Positions 11,351-26,789 of a stretch of 64,000 bases of DNA are shown in pieces. Positions within the stretch are counted from its first letter, which is position 1. Every line of letters starts with the position of its first letter. The notes beneath the pieces are model-generated. The model was not told where the DNA came from and made no database searches. It worked only from the letters and a program-made list of their open reading frames with translations. The position numbers were made by a program, and so were the translations under genes. Location: contig NW_026111748.1 of the NCBI RefSeq assembly GCF_024679095.1, positions 232,501-296,500 of the forward strand, given 5' to 3'. The DNA is from Eriocheir sinensis. Taxonomy: Eukaryota; Arthropoda; Malacostraca; Decapoda; Varunidae.

Positions 11351-11690
11351 TCCATATTATTAAAAGTATCGAGCTCCCTTTATTATTATTTCCAAGGCCA
11401 CACAGAAGAATGACTGGGTCTCCATGGTTGATTTTCCAGTTCATGGTGCCGGGGTCGGGTAAAGCTATCGCAAGGAAAACAAAACAGTCCATGAAAAGCC
11501 CATTAACTTAACTTTGGTCCATATTATTAAAAGTATCGAGGTCCCTTTATTAGTATTTCCCAAGGCCACACAGAAGAATAACCGGCTTTCCATGGTTGAT
11601 TTACCAGTTCATGGTGCCGGGGTCGTGTAAAGCTATTGCAAGTAAAACAAAGCAGTCCATGAAAAGCCCATTAAATTCTACGAGAGGCTT
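11351..11690 (+). mobile_element. Dispersed ~170-bp repeat (family F), head-to-tail dimer
   Basis: TCCATATTATTAAAAGTATC starts at 11351 and again at 11518, so the period is 167 bp. Both units carry CAAGGCCACACAGAAGAAT, CCATGGTTGATT, GTTCATGGTGCCGGGGTCG and AGTCCATGAAAAGCCCATTAA. The unit aligns with the plus-oriented copies at 35820 and 36580. Confidence 0.8.
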
Positions 11691-12019
11691 TTCAAACAGG
11701 CGAACTGGGGTGTCGGCCCGTTTAAAAATACGGGCTTATTTGTGCTAACAGAACTGAGGACCCTCGCTAGCTCTCCCCTCCTCTCCACTCTCTTTCCCCT
11801 TCCCTCCCCTCTCCAACCTCTTCCCTCTTGGCATGCACCCTCTGATGAAGCCATGAGGGCGAGTGGGTCCCTCCTCTTTGGGTGGAAAGATAGAGTTCCA
11901 GTTTCATGTTCGGGGAGCTTTTACCTATGTTTGTTTTTCCTGGCGGAGTGAGGGTAACCTTGTTCGCCATTTTCGCACCTGCCTCGCCTGTATCGTTTGC
12001 TATTTTTTTTTCCTCTCAT

Positions 12020-12290
12020 TTCCAGCATTTATTTCACGGTAGGTCAGGAGTTTTGTTAGTTTTTTTTTTTTTTCATCGTCGTTAGTCTCAAATGGCGCGC
12101 CACATAGTTTTTGTTATCAGGAAAACATTGAAAAAAAAAAAAGATGTACGGAAAAATACAAATGATTCGTAGCAGCTTTCATTTCACAGTAGGTCAAGAT
12201 TTGTTTTTCATCATCATACGAGTTTTAAAAGGAAATGTCGCATTTTTTCGTGATCGGAAAACATTGAAAAAAGAAAACTAGAACAAGATC
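12020..12290. repeat. ~150-bp tandem duplication
   Basis: CATTTATTTCACGGTAGGTCA at about 12027 and CATTTCACAGTAGGTCAAG at about 12178 each lead through a T tract and an ATCA/ATCG word to GGAAAACATTGAAAAAA. This is an old duplication of about 150 bp. Confidence 0.7.
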
Positions 12291-12417
12291 CTCTGAAAAC
12301 AAAACAAAACAAAACATTCCCAGCCATGTCCTATTTACAAACATTACTTAAAAGGCCGAGGAAGGAAGTCATTGAAATAAATAAGGCAAGAATTGGTAAA
12401 ATATGTAATTAATTGAG

Positions 12418-12421
<4 letters not shown>

Positions 12422-12491
<70 letters not shown>
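12422..12491. repeat. (GT)n(GA)n compound microsatellite
   Basis: GT array of about 56 bases followed by a short GA array, immediately upstream of a LINE tail. Confidence 0.95.
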
Positions 12492-12515
12492 TCAATAAGG
12501 TGAGCCAATCAGTGT

Positions 12516-12794
12516 TTGGTTGTAAAAGAAAGAGGTGGGACACGTAACAATGCTTTTAAGTTGGATAAATTCAGATTCAACAAAGACATAGGCAAGAATT
12601 GGTTTACCAATAGAGTGGTGGATGAATGGAACAGCCTTGGTAGTCATGTTGTGGGTGACAATACCACTGATACATTCAAGAAGAGGTTGGATAAATTCAT
12701 GGATAGTGAGGTACGGTGGGGTTAGGATTACAGGAGCTGCCTTGTATAGGCCAACCGGCCGCTTGCAGATTCCTTACGTTCCTTTGTTCTTATG
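12516..12794 (+). pseudogene. CR1-like LINE 3' end (family L2) abutting a coding exon
   Basis: The plus frame 12516-12725 reads FRFNKDIGKNWFTNRVVDEW, NSL-S-VV-DNT-DTFKKRLDKFMDSE, then a stop. This is the typical C-terminus of CR1/jockey-like ORF2 proteins. A short 3' UTR follows (GGAGCTGCCTTGTATAGGCC, AACCGGCC-CTTGCAG, CTTACGTTC) ending in repeated TTCTTATG. The end lies only 25 bases before the exon beginning at 12820, so the element supplies most of that intron's 3' region. Related tails lie at 29092-29155 and 43313-43475. Confidence 0.82.
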
Positions 12795-12819
12795 GCTTCT
12801 ATATTTGCTTGTGTTGCAG

Positions 12820-16952
<4,133 letters not shown>

Positions 16953-17640
16953 AGGGTAAAGCTACGACCACTTGATGACACCATGGAGGTAGGATTAAGA
17001 GGCGGCGGCGCGCGGTGGAAAAATGTAAAGTCAAGTCCGCCATCTTGGGGTTGTCAAGAAGCAGGTGTATGCTGCATCCAGCCTCACCTAGGCTTTGCTT
17101 GACATGACTACACCCTACCTAAAGCTCTGTACATGTGTAGTCACTCGTCGAAATCAGTGGGTTGTACGCGGGCTGCTCACGATGCCTGTCCTGTGCTGCA
17201 TACGGCTGGAGCGCGAGGTTTGGTAAGGAAAAATACCCTACACTTACATTGCACACGTAAGTAATATTGGATGTAATCTAAAACAAAACTGAGATAAAGA
17301 TAAACTACGCAGTAACTGATAAATGGAGTAAGATTTCATTATTAAACTACAGACCAGCCTACCGAGTGTCGTGTAAAAGCTAATTCGGTCTATGGAATGA
17401 AATACTCTCAAAAGTAATTGTCATAGCAATTGTGAATATCGATAAAAATAAACTTCTATCGTCAATATAGGTATTACTTAACACTAATTATTTTAGTGGC
17501 CAATAAATACAAACCAAACTTCCATTTTCTCTTATTAAATTTAAGATGGATTGTATAATAGTGTACTTATATTGTGTACTTTACAATTAACTAATGAATC
17601 GAGTATTATTAGTTGTACAATAAATGTTTATTATCCACAA
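16953..17640 (+). other. Probable 3' UTR and downstream flank of the 2H gene
   Basis: GC drops sharply after about 17220. AATAAA hexamers occur at about 17447, 17502 and 17619, and the last is followed by a GTTTATTATCC tract. Any may end the transcript; no choice can be made from sequence alone. Confidence 0.5.
17619..17624 (+). terminator. Candidate poly(A) signal AATAAA
   Basis: The most distal of three AATAAA hexamers after the 2H stop codon. A T-rich element follows within 15 bases. Confidence 0.35.
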
Positions 17641-18150
17641 AAGATATAAAATCTGGGTTTAGTTTACTTCGAAATTGTTCATTAAAACATGTATATTTGT
17701 ATTTCTAATATGTAGTTCATCGCACTAAAAATACTTATTTTCTTGCATCAGTACTCGTTTTCATATCATTAAATATTAATTTGACAAATACTCGAAATAA
17801 TGAAAAAATGTGTTAGTCTAAAAGCAAAAAATGGTTCTAGTACTTTAACAGATAGCGAAACAATTGATAACAACATTTAATAAAGCTACTGATACTAAGA
17901 GTTGGCGCGGCCGTCCTGCCAATCCTGGGCGTTGGCCAGCGCGGGACAAACTGGCTTCACTTTCCTGGGAATATCTCACCCAGCGCGCGCCGCCTCCTCT
18001 TTATCCTACCTCCATGGACGACACACACGAGTGCGCCTGTACACAGACTCTGTCTCTCGGTAGCTCCCCATAGACTGGTGTTACGCAAGGTAAATATAGT
18101 CTACCGACAGGTAAAATCATCCCCTCTCCCTCGCGCAGGCAAGGTACCAA

Positions 18151-18235
18151 ACTCTGCCCATACCCGTGACGTCAAAGAATGGTATAGGTAAACTCCGCCC
18201 ATACCCGTGACGTCAGAGTGGTATAGGTCTGGGTC
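18151..18235. promoter_or_regulatory. Duplicated 41-bp unit with full CRE palindrome TGACGTCA
   Basis: ACTCTGCCCATACCCGTGAC starts at 18151 and its copy ACTCCGCCCATACCCGTGAC at 18192. TGACGTCA lies at 18167-18174 and 18208-18215, followed in both by AGAGTGGTATAGGT-like words. Partial TGACGTC/ACGTCA motifs recur at about 18424, 18491 and 18544. ATF/CREB-type bZIP factors bind this palindrome. No adjacent gene has been recognised, so a regulatory role is inference. Confidence 0.4.
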
Positions 18236-19099
18236 TTGGACGTGGGTGAGCCTCTTCATTCAATGGAGCTCCCCGTTGTCTTAATTTATTTATGTGTCGA
18301 GTAGGTTATTTATTCTTTTCATTGTCTACAGAATTGGTATAAAAATTTTTTTGCCTCTTGTCACATGCTGTATGTGCTGTATGTGTGTAGAGAAGTTCCC
18401 CATGCACGTCCTGCAAGCCACTTCACGTCACGGGGTCAAGTCTGAGACTGAGCCGCTGTTAGCTCTGCAACCTCTCCTCCTACCCACGCTCTGACGTCAC
18501 CCCCCCCCCCCCGCACTCAGAAGCGCTAATTTAGAGTCAGCGTTTGACGTCCTCGTTATTGAACTTTTCTTGTAATTGTCCAAAGGGAAATGACCAGCAG
18601 GCTTTTTTGTTTTCATTTATTTTTCCCCTTTAACTGATTCCTCTACTTTAGAAAAAAAAAAAAAAGGGGGAAACCAAACGCAACAACACACCGTCTCTCG
18701 CCCGCTGATTGGACAACGATTTTATTTTTTTGGGGGGGGCGAGTATCGTTGATTTTTTCTTATTAGTTTTGGGACTGATTCTGTGATAAAACAATAAAAT
18801 GGTAAACACTGTAGTCATGAGTCACACCAAGCTAAGTTTTTTTACAGCAAAGGAAGCAGCTCAAAGGTCCGCTAAGCACTGCTCCTATAAAACAACGTAC
18901 AGAGGTGTGGCCAAAAGAGAGGTCAATTTTGGGTGGAGAATTGTGTCTCTTGAAAGAAGTCAAATCGTAGGCAGGAGGAAATACAAACGAAGAAAGGCTG
19001 TTTCAGAGTTTACGAATGAAAGTGATGAAAGGATGAAGATGCTCGTTAACTCTTGCATAACAGATTTGGACGGTATAAGGATGAGCAAGAGTAGTCTCG

Positions 19100-19103
<4 letters not shown>
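18236..19103. other. Non-repetitive intergenic stretch, no gene recognised
   Basis: Contains short C and A runs. The open frame 18799-19140 runs into a CT array and shows no family resemblance I recognise. A minus-strand counterpart is also absent. Confidence 0.5.
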
Positions 19104-19141
<38 letters not shown>

Positions 19142-19199
19142 CATTAACCTTACTATGCATTTCAAGCTCAGTGTTTGCACAGCGCCCACATAATCGCGG

Positions 19200-20350
19200 C
19201 AAGACCCGACAGCGGACCCCGGAGGAAGGAAAGGAAGAAAATAATGAACCGTAAGGAAGAGGGGAGTGAACCAGAAGGAATTAAAGAGGAAGAAAAGGAG
19301 GAACCCTAAGGAAGAGGGGAGTGACCCAGAAGGAAGAAGAGGGGCGAAATGAATCAGGAGGAGCAAAAGGAACCAGAAAGAAGTAAAGAAAGAGGGAAAG
19401 GAGCGATAATGAAGGCAAGAAAGAAAGGAAAAGAACATAGGGAAGGAAAGTAAAAGGAAGAGGAACTATACTGAAGGGAAGACAAAGAGGAAGAGGAAAG
19501 AAAGGGAAGGAAAAGGTGAAGAAAATGAACTTGAAAAAGAGAAAGAAGGAGGAAAAAGAAACGATGCTGCAAGAAGGAAGAGGAAACAGAAAAAGGAAGG
19601 AAAAAAGAATCCAGAAAGAGGAAAAGAAAAGAAGAAGGAAAGGAAAAAGAACGAAGGAAGAAAATTAATCAAGATGGAGGACAAAGGACCAGAGAAAAGG
19701 AAGGGAAGAGGAAAAGGAAAGAGGGAATGAAGGAAGAGGACAAGGAAACAGAAGAAAGAGGAAGAAAAATATGAATCAAGAGGGAGGAAAAAGGACCAGA
19801 GAGGAGGAAATAAAGAGGAAAAGGAAAAAGAAAAAGAAAGGAAGAAGGAAAGGAAAAAGAACGAAGGAGAGAAAGGAAGAACGAAGGAAAGAAAGGAAGA
19901 AGAAAATGAATCATGGAGGAAAAAGATTCAGAAAGAAGGAAAGCAAGAGGAAAAGGAACGAAACAGGAGGAAAAAGAAAGGAAAAGGAGCAAGAGGAAAG
20001 AAAAAAAAAAGAGGAAGAGGAACGAGAATGGAGGAAGGAAAGGAAAAATAACGAGAGGAAAGGAAAGAAAGAGGAAGAGGAACGAAAATTGGGAAAATAA
20101 AGGAAAATGAAAAATAGGGAAGGAAAGAAAGGGAAAGAGGAACAAGATTGGAGGGAAGACAAAGAGGAAAAGGAAACAGCGGAAAGAAAGGAAAGAGGAA
20201 TAGGAATCGGAAAGAAGGAAAGAGAAAAAAAAAACGACGAGGGGAAAGAAAGAGGAGAAGCGAGAAGGAAAGAAGAGGAAAAGCAACAAAACGGAGGAAA
20301 GGAAGAGAAAATTAGATGAAGACAAAGAGGGAAGAGATGAAGAAGAGAAA
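19200..20350. repeat. Polypurine minisatellite block
   Basis: Almost pure purine on this strand, with recurring GGAAGAGG, AAAGGAACGA and ACCAGAAGG words at irregular 20-60 base spacing. Preceded by (CT)n at 19104-19138. The long minus frames are Phe/Ser/Leu-rich shadows. Confidence 0.85.
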
Positions 20351-20356
20351 AAAAAA

Positions 20357-20363
<7 letters not shown>
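20099..20363 (-). repeat. Right arm of the 6-kb-spaced inverted repeat
   Basis: Reverse-complement partner of 14018-14282. This arm is continuous with the surrounding purine block, which suggests that the purine block is the source and the 14-kb copy the derived one; this direction is a guess. Confidence 0.8.
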
Positions 20364-20413
<50 letters not shown>

Positions 20414-20491
20414 TTTTTTCTCTCTCTTTCTCTCCAACTAGTCCTCTGAGATGTACTTCCTCCTCTATACACGAGGGAGAAAAATAACAAC

Positions 20492-20575
<84 letters not shown>

Positions 20576-20744
20576 TGAACAAAGGGAGAGAGACTTGAGT
20601 GGAGAGAGGGAGGGAGGGAGGAAAAAGAATTTGAATATTGTATGAAAAAAATAAATAAATAAATAACAAAGAAAAAAGGCGACAACGACTCTTGGCTGGT
20701 TGAGAAAATACGGCCTTATTTTTTTTTTTTTTTTTTTTTTTTTT
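20361..20744. repeat. (GA)n arrays and poly-T
   Basis: GA arrays at about 20361-20410 and 20495-20571, with a stretch between them that partly folds back on them (TTTTCTCTCTCTTTCTCTCC). T25 lies at about 20720-20744. Confidence 0.92.
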
Positions 20745-21047
20745 CTCTATCAAAAGAGAAGCCGTGGCGATGGAGAAGTGGAGGGACGAATACTTTAAAG
20801 CCTTTTTCGGGGATGTGTGTCTGTGTATGTGTGTGTGTGTAGAGGGGGTCGGGAAAGGGATTAGGTGCTGTTTTATATCTAGTCTCATTTGTTCTTTTTC
20901 TTTTTTTCAGTCTCTCACACACTGCTCGGCTTTCCCCTAGTGGTTGACATGCAAGGCGATCTCCTGAAGCCGCCACGGGAAATGATTAAGACCTCGTTAG
21001 CTTCCACCTTCTCGACCCCGCTCCTTCCGTTCCCCTCAACGCATCGC

Positions 21048-21165
21048 TCCCCTGTGTACTAAGGCTCCCCTGTGTGCTAAGGCTCCCCTGTGTGCTAAGG
21101 CCCCCCTGTGTGCTAAGGCCTCCCTGTGTGCTAAGGCCTCCCTGTGTGCTAAGGCCCCCAGTGTG
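21048..21165. repeat. 18-bp minisatellite, about 6.5 units
   Basis: Unit CCCCTGTGTGCTAAGGCT in perfect 18-base register with few substitutions. On the minus strand it reads as a hexapeptide GGLSTQ repeat, a by-product of the period. Confidence 0.93.
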
Positions 21166-21235
21166 GCAAGCCAAGTGACCCGGAGAGGATAACAACAATC
21201 GTATTATCTATCGTTTGGGACTCCTGTTACGAATG

Positions 21236-21400
21236 TTTTTCAGGGGCACAGAAGAACTACGTCGGGTTGTCGGGAGTGTTTTTTCCCGTTCACGGCGCAG
21301 AAGCCTTCCAAAAACTATCGTCAGGCTCAGGAAACCACCAACTGAAACCCGACAACTTCTAGGAGAGCCTTTTGAAACAGGTGGACTAAAAGTTAATAAG
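21236..21400 (+). mobile_element. Dispersed ~170-bp repeat (family F), diverged copy
   Basis: CCCGTTCACGGCGCAGAAG, AAAACTATCGTCAGGCTCAGG, AACCACCAACTGAAA and CTTCTAGGAGAGCCTTTTGA align in order with the copy at 35820-35990. Confidence 0.65.
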
Positions 21401-21849
21401 AGTTTAATAATAGTCACCCTCATAAAATAATCGCCTAAGTCATTTTTCAGTGATTTTCAGGTTTTTGTCTACATCAATTTTTATACATGTAACGCCCATT
21501 TTTGTATAGCTGCCTTCGTCATTCAGGGTTTGAGTGTTCTAGGATTGGCCTTTTCATTTCTGCCAAAATCTTAAGCCAAATGAGATAATGACAGTTCTTT
21601 TCTGATTTCCTGAGATGTAGAACATAATGACTTAGGCGGTTTGTTTACGAAGATGACGATATATAATAGGAACATAGCGACGCCCTTCCACGCGGACGCT
21701 GACCCACTGGACGACCCACGGGTAGGCCTGGGGGTTGGAACTTCCCTGGAGGCTACGAGATGTTGCCTTGTTTGACCACGCCGACACGCCCCTCCCTCAC
21801 CACCCCAGCCGCTAGATGACACAGGCGGACTAGCCACCCCTACCTCACC

Positions 21850-21880
<31 letters not shown>

Positions 21881-22010
21881 AGTGTTGTACTTGTTTGTAA
21901 TAAGAATATTTTTAAGGAACGACTGCCAGGACTTTAATAATGATAATAATAATAATAATAATAATAATACAAAGAGATAAAGAGAAAAGGTGTTTTATGT
22001 GGACGGAACA

Positions 22011-22013
<3 letters not shown>
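21401..22013. other. Intergenic, no gene recognised
   Basis: Ordinary sequence with a T run near 21855-21880 and a short (AAT)n at 21940-21968. Confidence 0.5.
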
Positions 22014-22085
<72 letters not shown>

Positions 22086-22200
22086 CAACCATTACAGAGA
22101 TCAAAGCGCTAACTTGCAAAATAAACGGACAGAGAGGAGACAGCAGAGTTAAAACACACCCACTCTTTGCTGCATTTCAAGTTTGGCGAAAATTGATTTA

Positions 22201-22248
<48 letters not shown>

Positions 22249-22353
22249 CCTACTTTGGAATCTCTGATCTTCCTGCCGGCGACGACTCGAACGCCCGTTT
22301 ATTCATTCAACACGAACGCAAAAGTACAAAGAACAAACAAACAATAGAAAAAG

Positions 22354-22412
<59 letters not shown>
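22014..22412. repeat. (GA)n, poly-T44 and (CA)n arrays
   Basis: GA array at about 22014-22082, a T run at about 22205-22248, and a CA array at about 22356-22412. Confidence 0.95.
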
Positions 22413-22414
<2 letters not shown>

Positions 22415-22569
22415 TTAGTATTGCATTAGACTCTTGTTATTGATGTTGCGCGAAGCTGACGGAAAAAAAAAGGGGGGGGGGGAATGAAAGGGGAAAAAGT
22501 AAAGAAATGAAGGAATCCAATCAAAATAAAAAGGCGATAAAGTTAAGCGTAGAAAGAACTTTTAATCAA

Positions 22570-23190
22570 GGAAGAATGTGTTGGTAACGCGATATGTTTT
22601 CAGGAAAGTGGAGAGGAGGAGGAAGAGAAGGAAGAGGAGGAGGAGGAGGAGGAGGGTTAGTAAAAAGACAATGGAAGAAGATGTGTGATAATAGGATAGG
22701 AGGAAAGGATAGGGAAGGCGAATCAAAGGAAATGAAGGTGAAGGAAGGGAAGGAAAGGAAGGGAAAGGAAAATAAAGGAAAGGAAAGGAGGAAGGGATGG
22801 TGAAGGGAAGGAAGGGAAAGAGAGGTGAAGGTAGGAAAGGGAGGTGAAGCAATAGAGAGGGAAGGAGAAGGGAAGGAGAGAAGTGACGGGAAGGTGAGGG
22901 GAGGTGAAGAAGGCAAAGGGAAGGGAAATGTAGGAAGGGCAGGTGAAGGGATAGACGATGAAGGGAAGTAAGGTGAAGGGAGGTTGCGAGACGAAGGGAA
23001 AGAACTGAAGGGAGGGAAAGCTGAAGACGAAGAGAAAGGAGGTTAAGGGAGGGAAGGGAGGGAAAATATAGGTGAAGGGAGCGAAAGTTGTAAAGTGAAG
23101 GGAAGATGAATTTAGGTGAGAAGTGAGGTGAGGTAAGTGAGGGGAGGTGTGGCGAAACGAAGGAAGGAGGAGGGAGAGAGGGGGAAGAAA
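22570..23190. repeat. Polypurine block of GGAAG/GGTGAAGG words
   Basis: Purine-rich DNA with recurring GGTGAAGGGA at irregular spacing. The 211-codon minus-strand frame is a Ser/Pro/Leu/Phe-rich shadow. Confidence 0.85.
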
Positions 23191-23310
23191 AAGTCACCTG
23201 TTAAGCTACTCAGGTAATTCTCCCAAGGGATCAACCTGGTGACGGTCCATCGCTCCGCCGGGGACTACGAAGACGAATTAGCCAAGTTAAGTAACCCCTA
23301 AAAAAATAAA

Positions 23311-23530
23311 TAGACCTAATAGAGTGGATGTTGTCTAGTAGAGTGGTGGAGGAGTATTACATTAGATCTTTGTTCTTGATGTTGTGGGAAGCTAACATGA
23401 AAAAAAAGTAAATGAAAGGAAAAATAGGAATAGACCTAATAGAGTGGATGTTGACTAGTAGAGTGGTGGAAGAGTATTACATTAGACCTTTATTCTTGAT
23501 GTTGTAGGAAGTTAACGTAAACCTAGACGC
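23311..23530. repeat. 120-bp tandem duplication
   Basis: TAGACCTAATAGAGTGGATG starts at 23311 and 23431. Both units continue with CTAGTAGAGTGGTGGA, AGTATTACATTAGA and TATTCTTGATGTTGT. A third, diverged partial unit (ATTGCATTAGACTCTTGTTA) lies at about 22420 upstream of the purine block. Confidence 0.88.
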
Positions 23531-23534
23531 ATAG

Positions 23535-23770
23535 CATTCGGAGAGCGCACACCTTTGCCAAAAATCGTCCTGAAAATTGATATGGGCATCAACTGTGATA
23601 CTTTGACCTTGGGCGAACTTTTCGAGGTCAAGGTCAAAGGTCAAGGCCATGCAAGGTGCGTCTTTCCATGAGCTAAAATATGAACCAAGTCTGAAGTCTC
23701 TACGATGACGAGAACCAAAGTTATGGCCAATTTGACGTTTTATGCGACCTTGACCTTTGACATCAAAAAA
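23535..23770. mobile_element. Interspersed element carrying AGGTCA half-sites
   Basis: GGAGAGCGCACACCTTTGCC, then TTTCGAGGTCAAGGTCAAAG-GTCAAGG at about 23618-23645, and an inverse GACCTTGACCTTTGAC at about 23748. The half-sites form TCAAGGTCA (FTZ-F1/NR5-type) and AGGTCAAAGGTCA (direct repeat with one-base spacing, RXR/USP or HNF4-type). I have the impression of similar repeats in other marine invertebrate genomes but cannot search. Confidence 0.5.
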
Positions 23771-23929
23771 TTAATGGATTCGCGAGACAAACTTTTTTCC
23801 CTACAATTTTAGGTGACATTGATTCAGCCCCGTTTTGGAGGAGTGTAGGCTTGCCGAGAAGCCGAAAGAGAGCACGTGCCGAACCAGCAAAGACCCATAT
23901 TCTCTCAAACGTTATGACACCTCTCCGAG

Positions 23930-24470
23930 AAGTTATAGTGATTTCCAAGGTGGTTTCATGAGCCTGGCGGTAGACTGACAAGGTTTCTGGGCCATGAACC
24001 GCAAGAAAACACTCCCGATAACCTGTCTCATCTTCTCTGTCGTCTTCAGATATACTCGTAACAAGATCCCGAATCGTTAGAACATACGAGAACTGAAGTA
24101 GCATTGTCAAACACTTCGGCGCTCAAGTTCACATAAATAACATCTTTCGTAGGAGTTTCGGGCTTTTCCAGGGGTAGTTTTATGACCCTGGTGGTAGTTT
24201 GACCCTTCTTCTGTACTGTGAACCTGAAGAAACACCCATTAGAACCCGATTCACTACTTTTTGACCTTTGGAAACTGTTGATGTGAAAGGCGCAAGTTCA
24301 CACACATGACTTGACTTTCTTAGGAGTTTCGGGCATTTCCAGGGGTAGTTTTATGACTCTGGTGGTAGTTGGACCCTTCTTCTGTACCGTGAACCTAAAG
24401 AAACACCCATTAGAACCCGATTCATCTACTTTTTGACCTTTGGAAGCTGTTGATGTGAAAGGCAAAGGCG
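23930..24470 (-). mobile_element. Dispersed repeat (family F), array of three minus-oriented units
   Basis: AGGAGTTTCGGGC starts at 24151 and 24322 (period 171). Each is followed by CCAGGGGTAGTTTTATGAC, CTGGTGGTAGTT, CCCTTCTTCTGTAC, GTGAACCT and AAACACCCATTAGAACCCG. An older unit with GAGAAGTTATAGTGATTTCC and GGCCATGAACC lies at about 23935-24035. These give the best view of the unit. Confidence 0.85.
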
Positions 24471-24604
24471 TCTGAGAATATATCAACCCTGCCCCGCCGT
24501 GGTTAGCCGTGGTGGCCTCGTCTTTCCTCTGCTCTCTTTCTGATTCCGACCCTCGCGGCACTCTGAAGGCTGTGTTTAATTAGAGCTTACACGAGTTTCC
24601 CCTC

Positions 24605-24828
<224 letters not shown>

Positions 24829-24899
24829 GTTCTCCCTCTCCTTCCCCACCACACTTATATATATACATCCGCTCTTTCAGACTGTATCAAGTGTAATCA

Positions 24900-25830
24900 A
24901 CTATTTCCTCTCAGCATGTCACCATCCTCGACACCCCTTCCTCCCCCCTTCCCCTCATCCCTCGTCCCTCCCCCATCCACGACACCCTTCCCAACCCCTC
25001 ACCCTTCCCCTCATCCCTCTGATCCCTCATCCCTCCCCCATCCTCTTACATACTCTACGAATGCGTGCGCTTGCTTCATGTTACTTAATACGTTTCTTCT
25101 TATCTCCTCGTTCATTCTCTATTTCTTCTCGTTGCGTTTTGTTGTTTCCACACTGTTGTTTCCTCTCTTGATCTTCATTGTCATCTCTTTTCTCTTTGTT
25201 TCTTTGTTTTTCTTTCTATCTCTCGATCTTTGTTTTCTTTTCCTTGTTGTCTTCTCACACCTCTTTCATCACCTCCTCCTCCTCCTCCTTGTTATAATCA
25301 TCATCATCATCATCTCATTCCTCCTTTCGTGTTTCCTTCCTTCTTCTTTTTCCTCCTTTCATTTCTCTCCTACTCCTCTCCTCCTCTTATTACCATTATC
25401 TTTCTTTTCTTTTCCATCAGCTTCACTTTCTTCTTGTTCTTCTTCTTCTTCTTCATCTCCTTTCTATTTCACCTCGTCCTCTCCCTCCTTCTGTGCCGTT
25501 TTTTTTTCCCATTTCACTGCGGTCGTTGTCCTTCTCCTCCTCCTCCTTGTTCCCATAATCTCCCTATTCCGTGACCCTTCAGTTTGATTTCCTCTGTCTT
25601 GATTCTCTTTTATTCTCCTTATTATAGCTTCGTTCTCGTCCTCCTCCTCCTCCCTTCGTTCTTCTTTTTATTTTTCTCCTTCTTTATCCTTTTCTTCTTT
25701 TCATTATTATCATTATTCTTTTTCTTCTTCCTTTTCTACTTCATCATCATCTTCTTCCTTTTCTTCTTCTTCTTCCTCTTCCTCCTCCTACTCCTCCTCC
25801 TCCTCCTCCTCTATCGTGATAAACGAGTGA
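24900..25830. repeat. Pyrimidine-rich block
   Basis: C-rich tandem words (CCTCATCCCTCCCCCATCC) at 24950-25045, then TTCC/CTCC/TTC-rich DNA with short (CTC)n, (ATC)n and (TTC)n runs. The long Leu/Phe/Ser-rich frames are shadows. Confidence 0.8.
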
Positions 25831-25871
25831 TATTTGAGACACGTTTTGAATTCATAATTTATAGAAGATTG

Positions 25872-25872
<1 letters not shown>

Positions 25873-25931
<59 letters not shown>
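25873..25931. repeat. (CA)n microsatellite
   Basis: CA array of about 59 bases. Confidence 0.95.
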
Positions 25932-25933
<2 letters not shown>

Positions 25934-26158
25934 CACTCCTAAGGGATTTACAACTCACACAAAAAAGAAAAGCGGCCAATAGCTCCTGATTTTTTCTTTT
26001 TTAGCAAGGCAGTAAAGACTCGAGACCCTCAGCTTGTAAGGGGAAAAGTTTAGGTTAAAAAGACACAGTTTTCAGCTTAGTTTCAGAAATGTCATAAGCG
26101 AGTCCTCCTTTTTGTGTGGCTCGACGTCTGCAAGCAAGAAACTTTTTCATTATTATTT

Positions 26159-26363
<205 letters not shown>

Positions 26364-26459
26364 AATTGGTTGTTGATGGCGGCCAATGCTCAGCCTGGCG
26401 TGTTTATTGCCTAGATATTAAAACTAACTAACTACCGCCCGCACGTCAGCCTCACGCCC

Positions 26460-26735
26460 GCCCCGCCCCGCCCCGCCCCGCCCACTGCCGGCGCGGGGAC
26501 ACACGCCGAAAGTAATATTAAATGAACGAAGCAAAAACTTTGGTGGCCAATGACACAAACAAACATGAACGAAAAATAGAAATGAGTAAAATATAGCATT
26601 CGAGGTAAAAATGAAAAGAAAAAGCTATGTCAATTAATAAAGAAAACAAAATAAAGGCAAAAAACTCTATCTATCTATCTATCTATCTATCTATATAAAC
26701 GAATACTGTACATGCAATTGCTACTATTACAACTG

Positions 26736-26783
<48 letters not shown>

Positions 26784-26785
26784 TT
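26460..26785. repeat. (CCCCG)n, (TATC)n and (CTA)n short arrays
   Basis: GCCCC pentamers at about 26458-26482, TCTA tetramers at 26665-26694 and CTA trimers at about 26733-26785, with ordinary AT-rich sequence between. Confidence 0.9.
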
Positions 26786-26789
26786 ACTA

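Noticed and set aside
19669..20888. Minus-strand frames of 325-338 codons
   Set aside because: Generated by polypurine DNA and (GA)n arrays; overlapping frames are equally open.
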